Origin: Caprella mutica
Taxonomy: Eukaryota; Arthropoda; Malacostraca; Amphipoda; Caprellidae
DNA: 64,000 bases
Assembly: GCA_947561585.1 (NCBI GenBank)
Contig: CANNZV010000434.1
Coordinates: forward strand, 1-64,000
Direction: 5' to 3'
The position numbers were made by a program, and so were the translations under genes. A model generated the notes under the pieces. The model did no database searches. It was not told the DNA's origin and saw only the letters and a list, made by a program, of their open reading frames with translations. Below, piece after piece: positions 1 through 10,892 of the stretch (positions within the stretch are counted from its first letter, which is position 1; the number at the start of each line of letters is the position of its first letter).

Positions 1-187
1 GTACCCAACTTAGAGAATTAATATAAATATCGTATTTATAATTATTTAAAAAAATAGTTGAAGTAAATTTAAAAATTAGATTTTTTTTCATATATCCATT
101 CTACCACCGTCATTGCTTAAGATTGCACGTGTACAATATTTATATTAATTCAAACTTGGGTACACTTTCTTGTGGGTCACCCTGTAT
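1..187. repeat. Partial inverted-repeat element at the left edge
   Basis: Bases 1-13 (GTACCCAACTTAG) are nearly the reverse complement of 152-165 (TCAAACTTGGGTAC). The right arm runs on into GGGTCACCCTGTATA, which looks like a terminal inverted repeat reading inwards on the minus strand. Only one end lies in the window, so class and length are open. Confidence 0.35.
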
Positions 188-280
188 AGATTAATCTTGA
201 AATTGAATTTCTGAACAATAAATTAAATACACTCATATAAAATAGGAGACAGGTTTATAAATAAAAATTAATTTAAAAAA

Positions 281-785
281 TAACGAACTAGATTACGTGC
301 ACTCAATAGAGCGCATACCTTCGCCGCCACTTTTACCCGTTCTCTCCCAAAATCCAATAAACTGCTAACTGGATAATAAACAATCGTCCAACCAAGTTTC
401 ATGCAATATGGTTCATTGAAGTTCAATACTTTTTGAAATATTGAGTTAGAAATGACCTTGACCTTTGCCGGATCGCTCCCAAAACTCTACCAGATGGTTC
501 CTGAACATTGATTGACCAAACGTCCCATGACATTTCAGACGATTTAGTTGAATACTTTTTGAGGTATTGAGTTATAAATTGCCTTGACCTTAATAAAATG
601 GTTCCTGTATACTGACCAATCGTCCCACCAATTTGGTTCAATACTTTTTGAGTTATGAATGACCTTGACCTTTGACTAGGTCGCTCCCTAAATTTTACCA
701 GGAGGTCACTAGACATTGACTAATCGTCTCACCAAATTTCAGGCAATTTGGTTGAATACTTTTTCAGTTATGCGAATAACAAGAT
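281..785. repeat. Minisatellite-bearing dispersed element, copy 1
   Basis: Three to four imperfect tandem units of about 115-130 bp, each containing GACCTTGACCTTTG, a GGTCGCTCCCAAAA-type block and a TTGGTTGAATACTTTTTGAG-type block. The left flank (about 286-320, ACTAGATTACGTGCACTCAATAGAGCGC) reappears in reverse orientation at 19345-19373, next to the second array at 18900-19345. The array and this flank therefore move as one element. ORFs across the units are by-products of the repeat. Confidence 0.7.
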
Positions 786-804
786 GATTAATAAATAAAT
801 ACTC

Positions 805-1573
805 ACTTCTCCATATACCAGATAGCTGTGAATGAACGGACTCAACGGAGTATGGCTTATTCTTCCTCAAAGACCATCAACGGGAACAGAGTCTGAATAC
901 TTCAGGGGAATTGTTGGTGGTGACATCTTGCTATGTTTGATGCTTCTCTGAAAAAGAAAATTCTAATTAATTACAGACACCAAAATAAATACCAATATCT
1001 TTGGATATAGCTACTTAGATTCAAACTGTTTGTTTGGCCCATACAGTGAATAAGAATGCACAAGATTTTCTACTCTTTGACAAATAACGATAGAGGAGGT
1101 TATTCACACCCATATGCATAAGGCTAGAGCCCCTGTAATCCAATATGGGAAGACTCCCAGTGCTGGAAAACATAGGTAACCACTTTCGTACTTGCTGGAC
1201 ATTACCGAGTGAATGAAAGCTATGTACCACTTCAGTACCAGCGTTCCTAAATGGCACCATTGATCTAATAGGGCACTCACCGTGCCGGGTGTGTGAAACT
1301 CATATCAGGGTCAAATAGCAGATCACCCCAATGGAAACCTTCACCAGCACCAAAATTAACAAAGTCAAAAGTAACTTGCAGAAACATTACATATCTTAAT
1401 TAGGATCCGTTCGGATAAATAGATACATCAAACTATATAGCTATAGCTACCTATGATAAATTTACTTTAAGTAAATTATCACTTACAAAGATGATGGATA
1501 AGTGGAATGATCACACACAAACTCCTTAGCTGAAACATGGCCTCTAGATGCACGAAGAGAGACCAGTTTTCTG
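805..1573 (-). other. Exon-like ORFs, unrecognised, possibly a decayed gene
   Basis: On the minus strand several short open segments have splice-like borders. 1490-1573 is preceded by TGTTCTGTTTCAG and followed by GTAAGTGAT. 1266-1383 follows TTCTGCAAG and ends before GTGAGTGCC; it is open with a stretch including FGAGEGFHWGD. 1021-1260 is open for 79 codons. 805-957 follows TTTTCTTTTTCAG and ends at GTGAGT but contains a stop. Phases do not agree across the set, and the gap between the second and third segments is only 16 nt, too short for an intron. I recognise no family. It could be a decayed host gene, a captured fragment or coincidence. Confidence 0.2.
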
Positions 1574-1834
1574 AAACAGAACATTTGAATTAACACTTCT
1601 GGAAAAACAATTATTGCATCAATATCTTTGTTGGAGAGCTAAACAAAATTCATATACTAGCTATGAGAGAATAAAATGTCAGTAGCTAGTAGCTATAATC
1701 CACATTACTCAGTAATAAGAAATCAGAAAGAAGATCTTTGTTCTATGTTCAATGTGAATATAGAAAAAGTACAATGTAGCTAAATATAGAAAGTTATTCA
1801 TAAAAGTTCACATTAAAATCAGTTAAAAAAATAC

Positions 1835-2203
1835 TAGAGATGGGACAAAGTATAGCTATTGGCAATTTTTCTGGCATCTGTAGAATCGGTATCGGCAAAA
1901 AAAGTGCAGACAGTTTGCCAATAGCTACCACTAGAATTAAAAAAAATTATAATACAATATATTATCAATTATTTATTTATTACAATGAGATTTTTCATTT
2001 TAAATTGATGTAACAATGATTTCATATAGATAGGTAATCCTAATAGTAATTTCAATATTTCAAAATTAATAATCTCATTTAAATAATCAAATTATCCGTA
2101 TCGGCATCAGTAACGGTGAAATCTAGATATCTGGGACAATCTTTGCTATCGGTCTCGGAAGAGTATCAGTGTATGTAAACATTTTGGTATCGTCCCATCC
2201 CTA
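1835..2203 (-). mobile_element. hAT-like MITE, complete copy
   Basis: A 369-bp non-coding element with inverted ends TAGAGATGGGAC and GTCCCATCCCTA. It is flanked by near-identical 8-bp sites AAAAATAC (1827-1834) and AAAAATAG (2204-2211). An 8-bp duplication plus TAGRGATGGGAC ends fits the hAT superfamily. A second copy in the opposite orientation lies at 7405-7694. Confidence 0.75.
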
Positions 2204-2998
2204 AAAAATAGCAACTGATTTGAAATGTTTGCAGAATACAGAATGTCCCAAATAGAGTCAATCTACTTTAATCTACCTATTAGATATATAGAATGTATGT
2301 ACATGTAAGTATCATCACTCTCAGTTGAAAAATACATATCCTTTGATTTAGAAGCTTTGCAAAGCTGAAGTTAAACCAGCCGATTAATCATTAGCTATCA
2401 TCCATAATAACAAACTAAAATTTGTATCACGTTTATAGAACAAGTAAGGAAAATACACATGTTTATTAAATTGGAAAAAGTATGTTTTATACGACATTTG
2501 CACATCCAAGAACGAATAATTTTCAATAATAACTTTGGACCATTCTTCCTGATATGTTTCCTGTACAAATCCTCAGAGTTAATTATATTGTTTACCATAG
2601 CCTACATTTATTTGTACGTTTACTATTGCTAGAATAGAATTTTATGGAATAGACTTGCACAACATTGGACATTTTTCTTAACTTGATAAGATTAAATCGG
2701 ATTCAAATTTTAATACGTCATAATAGATGATAGTGACTATCTGTTACTAAATTAAAAAAAAAAAACTAATAATACTCCAGGAAGTTGAAACAAATCTACT
2801 TTGTGCAAACAGTGACTTACAAGAGATGTGAAGAGAGGGGACCTAACAAGCACTGGTGATTGCACTGGAAACAATTATCTTAGCTAATCACTCAATTGAA
2901 GATCTAATCTGAAAAAGAAAATATGAATAAATTTCAGACATCAAAGAAGAGTTCTGTTTCTAATTGCTAATATCAGAGAGAAAAATTAACAAAAACTG
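2204..2998. other. AT-rich stretch with no supported gene
   Basis: No gene is supported here. An exon-shaped segment on the minus strand (about 2827-2911, between CTTTTTCAG and GTAAGTCAC) has stops in all three frames. Its acceptor neighbourhood (2908-2955) resembles 938-985, which suggests an old duplication. Confidence 0.4.
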
Positions 2999-3920
2999 AT
3001 GACAATCGCAGCAAACGTGAACAATGTCCTGATGGAGCAAAATGTCCTACAAGATCTTTCTACAATGGAGGAAGTTTTGAGCGAGTTCCTCTATTTCTTC
3101 ACTGGAACAAGAGTAAAGCTACAACCTGCAGATATCACATCCGTAGATTCCCTAAATCGTATGCTGGACATGTCTGCGACAGAGCACGAGCCTGAGATAC
3201 CGCTTCAAGGTGCGGATTCTTCTTGCTACCTGCTGTTTGCCATTAAAGTGGAGCGAGGTAATCAAATTACCTTTTGCTTCCGGTGGGGTATGGAATTTAT
3301 TCACTGGTGGACATACACGAACGACGGAAATACTCCATTAAAACATTATGGAACCTTCCCATTGGAGTCTCCAACATACCTAATCTATGCTTCTAAAAAA
3401 TCCACTCAATGTCTTAAGGAAACAGAGTACCTGAATCTTTCAGGAGCTGAAACGAAATTGATGTGCTCCCGACACAAACACTTTCTAACAAGAGAATCAA
3501 CCAAAACTGGGAACAAGTGCAGTCTCTGCAATAGAGTCAGAGCCATGAGATGTCCCGAGCCACTGATCAACAACGCGGTGTTCTGCGATGCAAAATTATG
3601 CAGAACACATGCCAAGGAAGAGAGATTAGGGCTCATTCCCTATCGTGTTAGACCGACAGTACAGAAGACGCATGGAGGAGCAACCACTAATCCGCGACGA
3701 AGGAAATGCACCAGACACCAGTGATGACGTAGAAGACAGACCTCGGGCATTCTATCCGCAAAATCTTACCGATAATGAAGAGGCAAACGACCTCATTATC
3801 GACGCTAATTTGCCTGAAGAAATTCTTCAAACTACCCGTCGCACTGTACCCAGAATCATCGAAAAGAATAGCAAAACAAGTGAAGTCTTTCAACACATTC
3901 AAGCGATTGAATGTCCATAG
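2999..3920 (+). pseudogene. Helitron RepHel N-terminal region
   Basis: The first frame (2999-3724, 241 codons) contains a Cys/His-rich segment around residues 155-205 (CSRHKHF, CSLCNRV, MRCPEP, FCDAKLCRTH), which looks zinc-binding. A second frame overlaps from 3645 to 3920, so a frameshift lies near 3700. Such an N-terminal zinc-binding region occurs in some large Helitron replicases. The match is to domain style and gene order, not to a specific protein. It is immediately followed by degraded Helitron N-domain sequence. Confidence 0.55.
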
Positions 3921-4450
3921 GAAACTCCCAATCTAGTATCAGAACGTCTTGTCTCTGTTTTGTAGCTTATTGAAAGAAGAGTCCTACCCGCTGCTGCAAC
4001 CAGAAGCTCTTCTGTATCCTCTTATTTTCTGGGAACAAATTGAGCAATCAGTTCTTGGGAGCCATACCTGCAATTCTCTACGGACAACATTATCGAAATG
4101 GGGTAAGCAATATCGCTTCATTTGAACAACATTTGGCACTACACCTTGCTGTCTTCATCTGTTAACAACTACCAAGCTCAGTGTTTCACTGTGATGACCA
4201 ACCGAGCACCAACTACAAATTCGGTAGCCACAATTTTCAAACAGGGACTAGAGTGTATGGTGACTGCAGGAAAGAAGATAGAGGTTGGTACATCATACAG
4301 GACCCAGTTCGACGAACTAGACTCAAACCACCTAGCCAACTGTACAACGCACCATGTCAGGCAACGTGCGTGGCACTACTTCTTCACCTGCAACAACAAA
4401 GAAACACCCGGAATCGCACCAGTTCAGTAAGCAATCGACAAAAAGTATGA
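3921..4450 (+). pseudogene. Helitron-like N domain, degraded
   Basis: Short overlapping frames across this interval carry phrases typical of the Helitron helicase-like N-terminal domain: LQPEALLYPLIFW followed by SVLGAIPAILYG near 3995-4090. They are broken by stops and shifts. The two open frames at 4122-4430 and 4181-4450 are pieces of the same decayed region. It links the Cys-rich N-terminus to the HUH module. Confidence 0.5.
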
Positions 4451-4510
4451 ACGCAAATCAGAAAGAGAAAAAGATGCAGCCAACCAGAATTACATGTCTC
4501 TGATTTTGAG

Positions 4511-5430
4511 GTGCTGCATCGAACAGTGATGTATTTTCTTAAGTTTTTGCTGAACTGTCCCAATGTGTGTGGTGTCGTACGCAGTTATTTCACTCGGATG
4601 GAATTTCAATCGCAAGGAGCACTTGGCAATAAGCCCCACGTCCACTGCGGAATATCCCTCAAAGATATCAACAACTCAAAAGAGCAGCAGATGAGAATTA
4701 TCGAGAGAATCTGCAACAGAGTAAATGACTTCCTCGGTGAAATGCACATGACTCATCCGCAATTCCTATCGGATAATGGCCAAATCTTTTGCAATGACGA
4801 GAAGATCAAGTTATAAATTGGCTACAGAAAAACGCACACTCACAACGATCGGTGCATGGTGGTGAACAATGATGGACGAAGAAGATGCAGGAACAGACGT
4901 CATCCGGCAAGCTTCACGCCTAGTTACGAACCTTACCACAATGCCTACCAAAATAGCATTCCTACTCTAAGAGAGCTAGGATTGGCAGAATGGGTTGAAA
5001 AAAATCATAATTGGAAACCAGTACTCGAGCTAGAGTGCGGAATGTGGCATCCTTATTCAGAGTCTCACAGCAATCTATAGTTCCTACCATTCCAAATCTC
5101 TACACCATCTTCAGAGCGCAAACTAACGCTCAATTTGCGCAAAACAGAGTTCACGCAGCGTACATATGCAAATACTGTACAAAGAAGGAAGAGAGACACC
5201 AAATACACCTAAAACCAGTAGGACAAGATTTGGAGTTAAGACCACAGCAGCTAATCAATGAGGGTATAGCGTCCGCAGAACGGAAGAGGATAGAAAAGAA
5301 TATACAACCGACGCTTGTGAGACTAAATCCACACGAATGTGGACTTTGTCACATTCAGCACACACCCAGTAGAAGAAAGAGTGGCCGTCTTAAAAAATGG
5401 GAGAGCACATCCTTCAAAGAAAATCATTAA
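4511..5430 (+). pseudogene. Helitron Rep (HUH/Y2) nuclease domain, broken
   Basis: This is the rolling-circle replication initiator that nicks and joins DNA strands during Helitron transposition. The segment 4511-4816 contains EFQSQGALGNKPHVHCGISL, in which H-V-H is the two-histidine metal-binding motif. After several stops, 5011-5430 contains AAYICKYCTKKE: two tyrosines spaced as in the Helitron Y2 motif, with the following lysine kept. The signature residues survive, but the frame is lost between them (4817-5010), so no working nuclease is encoded. Identification as Helitron Rep is strong because the helicase follows downstream. Confidence 0.7.
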
Positions 5431-5872
5431 TGAAGATGGTGGGATAATAGCAACTGCAGCCTGAACGGCTATTCACAGAGCATCAAAAAATCTTGATAGA
5501 AGACATGGCATCTTCTCCATTTAACGTGGACAAAACAAGCGGCTTCTCACTCCGTAACCAGAGTTGTTTAGCATAAAGAAACTCGAGCCTTATGCCATGT
5601 GGTTCGTAGCGAAAACAGTGAAAGCATACACGGCTCACAATGAAATCACACAGAGTTCTTGGATCAATAGAGCATGCCGTCAACTCAGAATACGAATCCG
5701 TTACATCAATAAAGTCGCAAACCACTTTGACAGTCATGCTCATCAAAATGAGTTGATGGCTGATCTCACCAATCTCCTACAGCTTCTCGTGATAGAGAGA
5801 AACTAAGTACGGAGACGAAAACCGAACAAACTGGACAGGCCATCACTATGGAGTGAGAGATTCCTGCTTTTC

Positions 5873-6418
5873 GTGGACATCAGTTTCACTGAAGAGACAA
5901 TCCCAGTTTTCTCAATGATTAATCCTCTGAATTTCTCAAGGCTCCATCATCACATACTTTTGACAATAGGAGAGTTTGAAACTGAGCTAGACTTCAATGG
6001 ACTGACACAGCTGCAGAGCTTTGCAAAAGCAAGGTTGATTCAGAATGCCAACAATGCGACCAAAGAAGAGGCGATTGCTATCACTAGAGAGTACGTGAGA
6101 GAGCAATTAATTTATAACCCCATTACAACCAAGAGGCTCGACAAGTTAATTCCAGTCATTCACTCCAACATGATCAAACTAATGGAGAATCGACAGCCGG
6201 TGCCTGACGGTGAAACACCATTAGTAACGTACAGATCTATCAAGGAAGCAGCTGACGAGAGATTACAACGGTTAGAAGACGAGACACTATCGAACCTTGT
6301 CGACGCACTCAAGTACGATATGGAACAAGAGATGATTCCCATCAGCCAACAGTTGAAGGATAGACAAGATGTAGACTACGAAGTAAAGGTCAAACGAACA
6401 GTAAACCAATCCTACTAA
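5873..6418 (+). pseudogene. Helitron inter-domain region before the helicase
   Basis: A 181-codon open segment containing PLNFSRLHHHILLT and FETELDF, then a charged, mostly helical stretch. It lies between the Rep and helicase modules on the same strand and appears to be the linker preceding the PIF1 domain in this Helitron group. A stop at 6416-6418 separates it from the Walker A region less than 120 bp downstream. No catalytic motif is visible. Confidence 0.5.
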
Positions 6419-6484
6419 TCATAACACGATCAAAAACTAGCTCTGAACAGCTGCACAAGAGCAATCGACAACTTAGTACAAGGT

Positions 6485-7335
6485 GTGATAGTGTTTCAGC
6501 CATGCATCTTACTGACCGGCGCCCCTGGCACTGGAAAAACTCATATCATGCAGTTGGCACTTCTTTACAGTCTCATAAATAAGTTGAAAACTACAGTCAC
6601 CGCTATCACTTCGGAGAGAGCTCGCAAACTTGGGGGAGAACATTTTCACTTTCTCCTGAAACTGCCTGTGAATGTGATGGGGGAGAGACGTGTGCTTCAC
6701 TGACGACCAAAACACTTGCCAATCTTTCTACCAACAGCCTAAAGATGGCTTTCCTCAAACGTATCGATGTGCTCTTCATCGACGAAGCGGGTCTTCTCAG
6801 CGCCAAGTACCTGTCAATCATAGACATCGTCTTCAGGAAACTAAGAAAAGCAGAGAAACCTTTTGGCGGAGTCCTCATAATCGCCACTGGAGACAGCGAG
6901 CAGCTGAAGCCTATCGATGGACCATCAATTTTCCGCAGCACATTTCTTGTGACCCATTTTGATGTGCTACTGCTGACTCAGCTAGTCAGAGCGAGAGCAG
7001 ACGCAGATCTGCAAAGGACCATAGTCCTCCTTAGAAGTCACAATTTCATAGCAGCCCAAATTAATGAAGTGACTGAAATAATTGAGAGGAAATGCGCACA
7101 GAGATTCTTCCCATACTTCCAAGATGTTCCCCATGGAATTTTCTCCATAGTCAGCACAAGGAAAGCCCAAGCAGAGTGCACCGAAAAAGTGCTCATGCAA
7201 ACTTTAGCCAATCTCGCAAATCCTCAAAGAGACATGTTGGAAGTGGAGTCTCACAAGACCTCGTTGAAAAGACGGGAGGTACCTGGCATCCAGCAGACAA
7301 CTCTGTGTCGAATAAACTCGATAGGACAGTGTTAG
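6485..7335 (+). pseudogene. Helitron PIF1-like helicase domain, frameshifted
   Basis: A superfamily 1B, PIF1-type DNA helicase that would unwind DNA during rolling-circle transposition. 6485-6703 carries Walker A LTGAPGTGKT. After a frameshift near 6700, 6745-7335 carries motif II (LFIDEAGLLS), motif III (IATGDSEQLKPIDG) and an LLTQLVRA segment. C-terminal motifs V and VI are not evident before the frame ends at 7335, so the domain is both frameshifted and truncated. It is the C-terminal part of the RepHel protein begun at 2999. Confidence 0.75.
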
Positions 7336-7404
7336 AGCCCAGAAGGATAAAGCTGATCCTAGGATCAATAATGAGGCTAACCTAAACATGCCTCGCTTCA
7401 GCCA

Positions 7405-7694
7405 AGGACAAATGGCTAAAATATACCGATGCCTAGATTTTCACCGATACTGATGCCAATACCGATACTTACTATTTAAATGAGATTAATAATTTGGGAA
7501 ATTAGGATTACCGATCTATATGAAATCATTGTTACATCAATTTTAATTTTAAAAATTCATTGTAGTTAATAGATAATAAATTATATTATGAGTTTTTTAA
7601 ATATTAGTTGTATCTGCAAAGTATCGGCACTTTTTTTGCCTATACTGATACCGAGTAGGTACTAGAGTAGATACCGATACTTCGTCCCATCCCT
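7405..7694 (+). mobile_element. hAT-like MITE, left-truncated copy
   Basis: Its right end, TTCGTCCCATCCCTA, and its body (GAGATTAATAATTT, ATGAAATCATTGTTACATCA, GCACTTTTTTTGCC) match the reverse complement of the element at 1835-2203. The left TIR is missing or unrecognisable. Together the two copies sit on either side of the Helitron in opposite orientations. Confidence 0.65.
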
Positions 7695-8859
7695 AAATAC
7701 AATCATGAGAGAAGGTGATGGTAAATGAAGAAAACCTAAAAAAGAAATTCAGACCCAGTGGTTGAAGAATCCTACTCTAAAAAAATATCAATGATGGAAT
7801 AAGTTTATAAAATCTTGAGCCATATTGCAGCTGCTTTTGTGAAATTTAAAATTGAACAAATAGAAAAAATTCATTCAAATTTTTGATGTAATACTGTATT
7901 TTAGTTTCAATTTATTAATTTTTGTCTAATTTCCATCCTCATAAAAGCATTGTTCTTCACAGTAATACCAGGATAGGGAATAATTGGTTAAAAAAATAAC
8001 CAAATCTAGATGAAGCAACCATCACACTAATTGAAAGAAAAATATCTGCTTGAAATAATAGCTAAAACTGCTTTTCTCGATAAACCTTATCTGGATTATT
8101 TCTAATCCGTACCCAGCTATCTTGATTCAATATCGCAGAAATTTCAATCAATGTTCATTCTTCTATACATCATCTTCTCTCTGATATACATTTGTTTGAC
8201 GTTCAATTGTATAAGAATTTCCTGTAAGTATATAATATATGTAATAAATACAATGTTTACCTATAAATCCGATGAGAAATTAATATAAAAGATCTAGTAT
8301 AAATTACGAATTACTTTCAATCACTTCATCGTGGTCTCCAGCATAGAGGATTGGACATGGCACATAGTTATAATCTTGCTCCTTTGCAGGATTTACTTAT
8401 GTAGTTGCACACAGCACACACCTGACCACATATTTAAATTAGTAAATTTGTCTATTCACTTTAGCATGGGAAATTACTGCAAAACTACAGAGTTATGAAT
8501 TTCTTCGTTATGAACCCCTCGAAATTGTTCGAATTTAGGTACCGCTGGAGACTGTAGTCAGTGTAGTGCTCCACACTTAGGGAGGTCTGGTGCTCAATGA
8601 AGAACATAATAAGGAAATTTGTATGCAGGAAATTGAGAAAAAACATTAATCAACATCCATTTGCTGAAATCAGAGAAAATTCGAAATTTTTCAATACGAA
8701 AATATTGATAAATGCTTTTATAATATGAAATAAATTCATTTCACAATGTTATTTTGAGAATTAAATTACTTCTATCTTATCACAATAACAGCATGATTGC
8801 TCTAGAAGCCAAAATTTAAGAGAAATATTGTAATGTAATATATTTTACAAAAAGAGTGT
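7695..8859. other. No gene or known element recognised
   Basis: AT-rich DNA with stops in all frames. I see no TIR, long ORF or clear tandem structure. Confidence 0.5.
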
Positions 8860-9110
8860 TCGGGCAACTCAAAAGTATCAAATATTAATCTGCAATTTTG
8901 CAAGTTGTGTTTTTTCATAACGTGTCAACTAATTTTATCTATTCCACAGAAAAAAACAAAATAGAATATTTCAAAATTAATGGGAAAATATCATTTTGTA
9001 CAAAATTTCTAATGTTTTGGGGCAACTCAAAAATATCCAGAAATAGCCTAGAAATTGGCATGCAATGTTCTTTCATAACGTATCAATTTTATTATAACTA
9101 TTCCATATGA
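8860..9110 (+). repeat. Diverged tandem duplication, about 140-bp unit
   Basis: GGGCAACTCAAAAGTATC..TTTCATAACGTGTCAA..CTATTCCACA (from 8861) is repeated as GGGGCAACTCAAAAATATC..TTTCATAACGTATCAA..CTATTCCATA (to about 9108). The 70-codon frame across it is a by-product. Confidence 0.55.
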
Positions 9111-9399
9111 AGATTATTTTGAAGTTTGTCCGAAACCCCTATTTTTTGGCCCACCCTATTGTATTTCGGATGAGATCCTGTCGTCTGCTAACAACAAACC
9201 GCCATCTCTTTGCATACTTCATCGAGACAACCTGGGGGTAATAAAATGCATGGAAGGTCACAACTATAGAGAACCAATCTTCTCCTCATACCTAATAATG
9301 GAATCTTTTCGGATTGTAGTTGTCCCTCAGATTTAAGTAAGATTCAAAAGACTCCTTCCAAATATTAGTTAGGTCTGAATATGTCCGGGTATCTCTGTA

Positions 9400-9563
9400 T
9401 CTGAACTACTTTTACTTTTCAGTTACGTCTCTTTGCTCCTCATGTAATGACGCCTTCTCGCCCTCATCGTTAGTTTTCTGAATATTGGATTTCAGTTCAT
9501 TCATTTGGTTCCGGTACGTTTCAGATTAACCATTACTGAATGTTCTTCATCTATTTCTTCTAC
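9400..9563 (-). pseudogene. Decayed coding remnant at the BEL/Pao target site
   Basis: On the minus strand the flank of the 5' LTR reads in open pieces rich in Glu, Lys and Gln (VEEIDEEHSVMVNLKR, then NQMNELKSNIQKTNDEG), separated by a one-base frame change and ended by a stop. Across the retrotransposon, the minus-strand flank at about 22576-22640 is open too (GGKVVEIRGAEYNDAISI). These may be parts of one coiled-coil-type coding region interrupted by the insertion. The family is not recognised. Confidence 0.25.
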
Positions 9564-9567
9564 GTAA

Positions 9568-10179
9568 GAGTTCAATATATAGAAATCCTGTCATCTATTT
9601 CAGACACCTTAGAAGGTGATGCCATTTATAACTGATGTTTCCATAAATATGTATCACAACAGTTGATAGAATATATTGTACCAGTGCTTTGAAAGTTAAT
9701 TTATTGTTATCTAACGATGAATTATCAAAACTATAATTATTGAAAAGTAAATTAATTGAAATGATTAAGTAGGTTTTTTTTCGGAGGTATTGTATTGGTG
9801 GATGGATAGGGTGTATATATGTAGGTGAATGGAATTATTGTCAATTGATGGTAATCTATTCATCTAGGCTTGTGAGGAGCAAAATGGTAATTTTATCTCT
9901 CTTGTAAATTTATAATATATTGGTGAATATATTTAGAAATTTGGAGATTTTGCTATTATAAATTTAATTGGTTCCTAATAAATAAATGGCAAATGTTTTA
10001 AATAAAACTTTAAAATAACTTCTCTTTTATCTTATCTTACCTTCAAATATTGAAGATCTTAAAACTCTAAAGGAAAACATTGCTATTATCTGCATGGTTG
10101 AGTGGGTGACATGAATTCTCACCATTTCGAATTCATTTCTGTTATTTGAATAACTACCTTACTTTAAACTTTTTGTAGT
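9568..10179 (+). repeat. 5' LTR of the BEL/Pao element
   Basis: It begins GAGTTCAATATA and ends CTTTTTGTAGT, like the 3' LTR. Relative to that copy it lacks a segment after GTATCACAACAG and has extra sequence near 9910-9940 and 9990-10060. The ends are not the usual TG..CA, so the boundary could be off by one or two bases. Confidence 0.8.
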
Positions 10180-10197
10180 TGGCGCCCAAACAGGGAC
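10180..10197 (+). promoter_or_regulatory. Primer binding site, tRNA-Lys type
   Basis: TGGCGCCCAAACAGGGAC begins directly after the LTR. It is one base off the classical lysine-tRNA (Lys3-type) primer site TGGCGCCCGAACAGGGAC, so minus-strand synthesis was probably primed by a lysine tRNA. Confidence 0.8.
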
Positions 10198-10313
10198 GTT
10201 AAATTGGTTCCTCACTTGCTAAGCTAGGGCACCCTTGAAATCTTACCATTTATGCCTCTATCATTTCTTATTATTTTCTAGATTCTACTACATCGTTAAA
10301 GTGACTTATCTTA

Positions 10314-10884
10314 ATGCGCCTACTTATATTCGGTCATTCATATGTACACGATTTGACGAAATAAAACTTATTTAGATTCACTTGCGATGATATTAACGTA
10401 ACAATTAAATACTTTTGTTATCCGGGTGAAATTATTCGAAAATTTTGAAATCTCCGAATATTATAGTTGATGCTATATCTTCGTTCAAACCTGATATAAT
10501 TATTTGTATTTTGGGTGGTAACTCAATTACCGCATCTGTTGGTAATTCTGAGCTGTTTAGTCAGTGTAAAAGGTTCTATCAACTAATCAGAGACATTTCT
10601 AATGATCATATAGTTATTCCGGTACAAGTTGAACTTTGATTTTATTCACCTGGTAATAGGTACAATAGTCAGACATTGAAATATTTCGAAGGAAGCGGAA
10701 TTACCTAAATAAATTCTTGAATAAATTAAAGATTAAAAATCATGTGTTGATGATTGGGGGAATAGGTAGACTTTACCATAAAGTTTTTTATAAAGTAGAT
10801 GGAGTGCATTTAAATGCCTATGGAATAAAGAAGTATATCTCTTATATTAAACAAACCGTTCAATTTGGCATTCGTAACAAATAA
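10314..10884 (+). pseudogene. SGNH-hydrolase-like ORF upstream of gag, broken
   Basis: Just after the primer site, about 190 codons read as a degraded SGNH/GDSL esterase-like domain. From ATG 10314 the protein opens with MRLLIFGHSYVHDL, where GHSY sits in place of the block-I GDS(L) motif with the serine kept. A stretch with PDIIICILGGNSI follows, where GGNS resembles the block-III GxND. Near the end comes KVDGVHLNAYGI, where D-x-x-H matches block V with the catalytic Asp and His. Stops after LTK, after RKF and after VEL, with frame changes near 10437 and 10683, make it non-functional. Esterase-like domains are known in ORF1 of some LINEs and in some LTR elements; as a separate leading ORF in a BEL/Pao element this is unusual. 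An envelope-type role has no support here. Confidence 0.6.
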
Positions 10885-10892
10885 CATTAATT

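Larger units (their letters stand above)
2999..7340 (+). mobile_element. Helitron (rolling-circle transposon), decayed
   Basis: Coding fragments in one direction and in Helitron order: an N-terminal region with a Cys-rich zinc-binding segment, a Helitron-like N domain, an HUH/Y2 replication initiator and a PIF1-type helicase. Frameshifts and stops break the single large protein expected for an autonomous element. Helitrons have no TIRs; I could not place the 5' TC end or the 3' hairpin plus CTRR end, so the borders are only those of the coding remnants. The RepHel order fits Helitron or Helentron; the exact subgroup is open. Confidence 0.75.

Noticed and set aside
423..716. 97-codon minus-strand frame as a protein
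   Set aside because: It reads across minisatellite units; its internal repetition is that of the DNA array.
2398..2598. 66-codon minus-strand frame as a small gene
   Set aside because: Low-complexity AT-rich DNA, no splice or domain support.
10445..10639. A stand-alone 64-codon small protein
   Set aside because: It is the middle of the broken SGNH-like ORF, not an independent gene.
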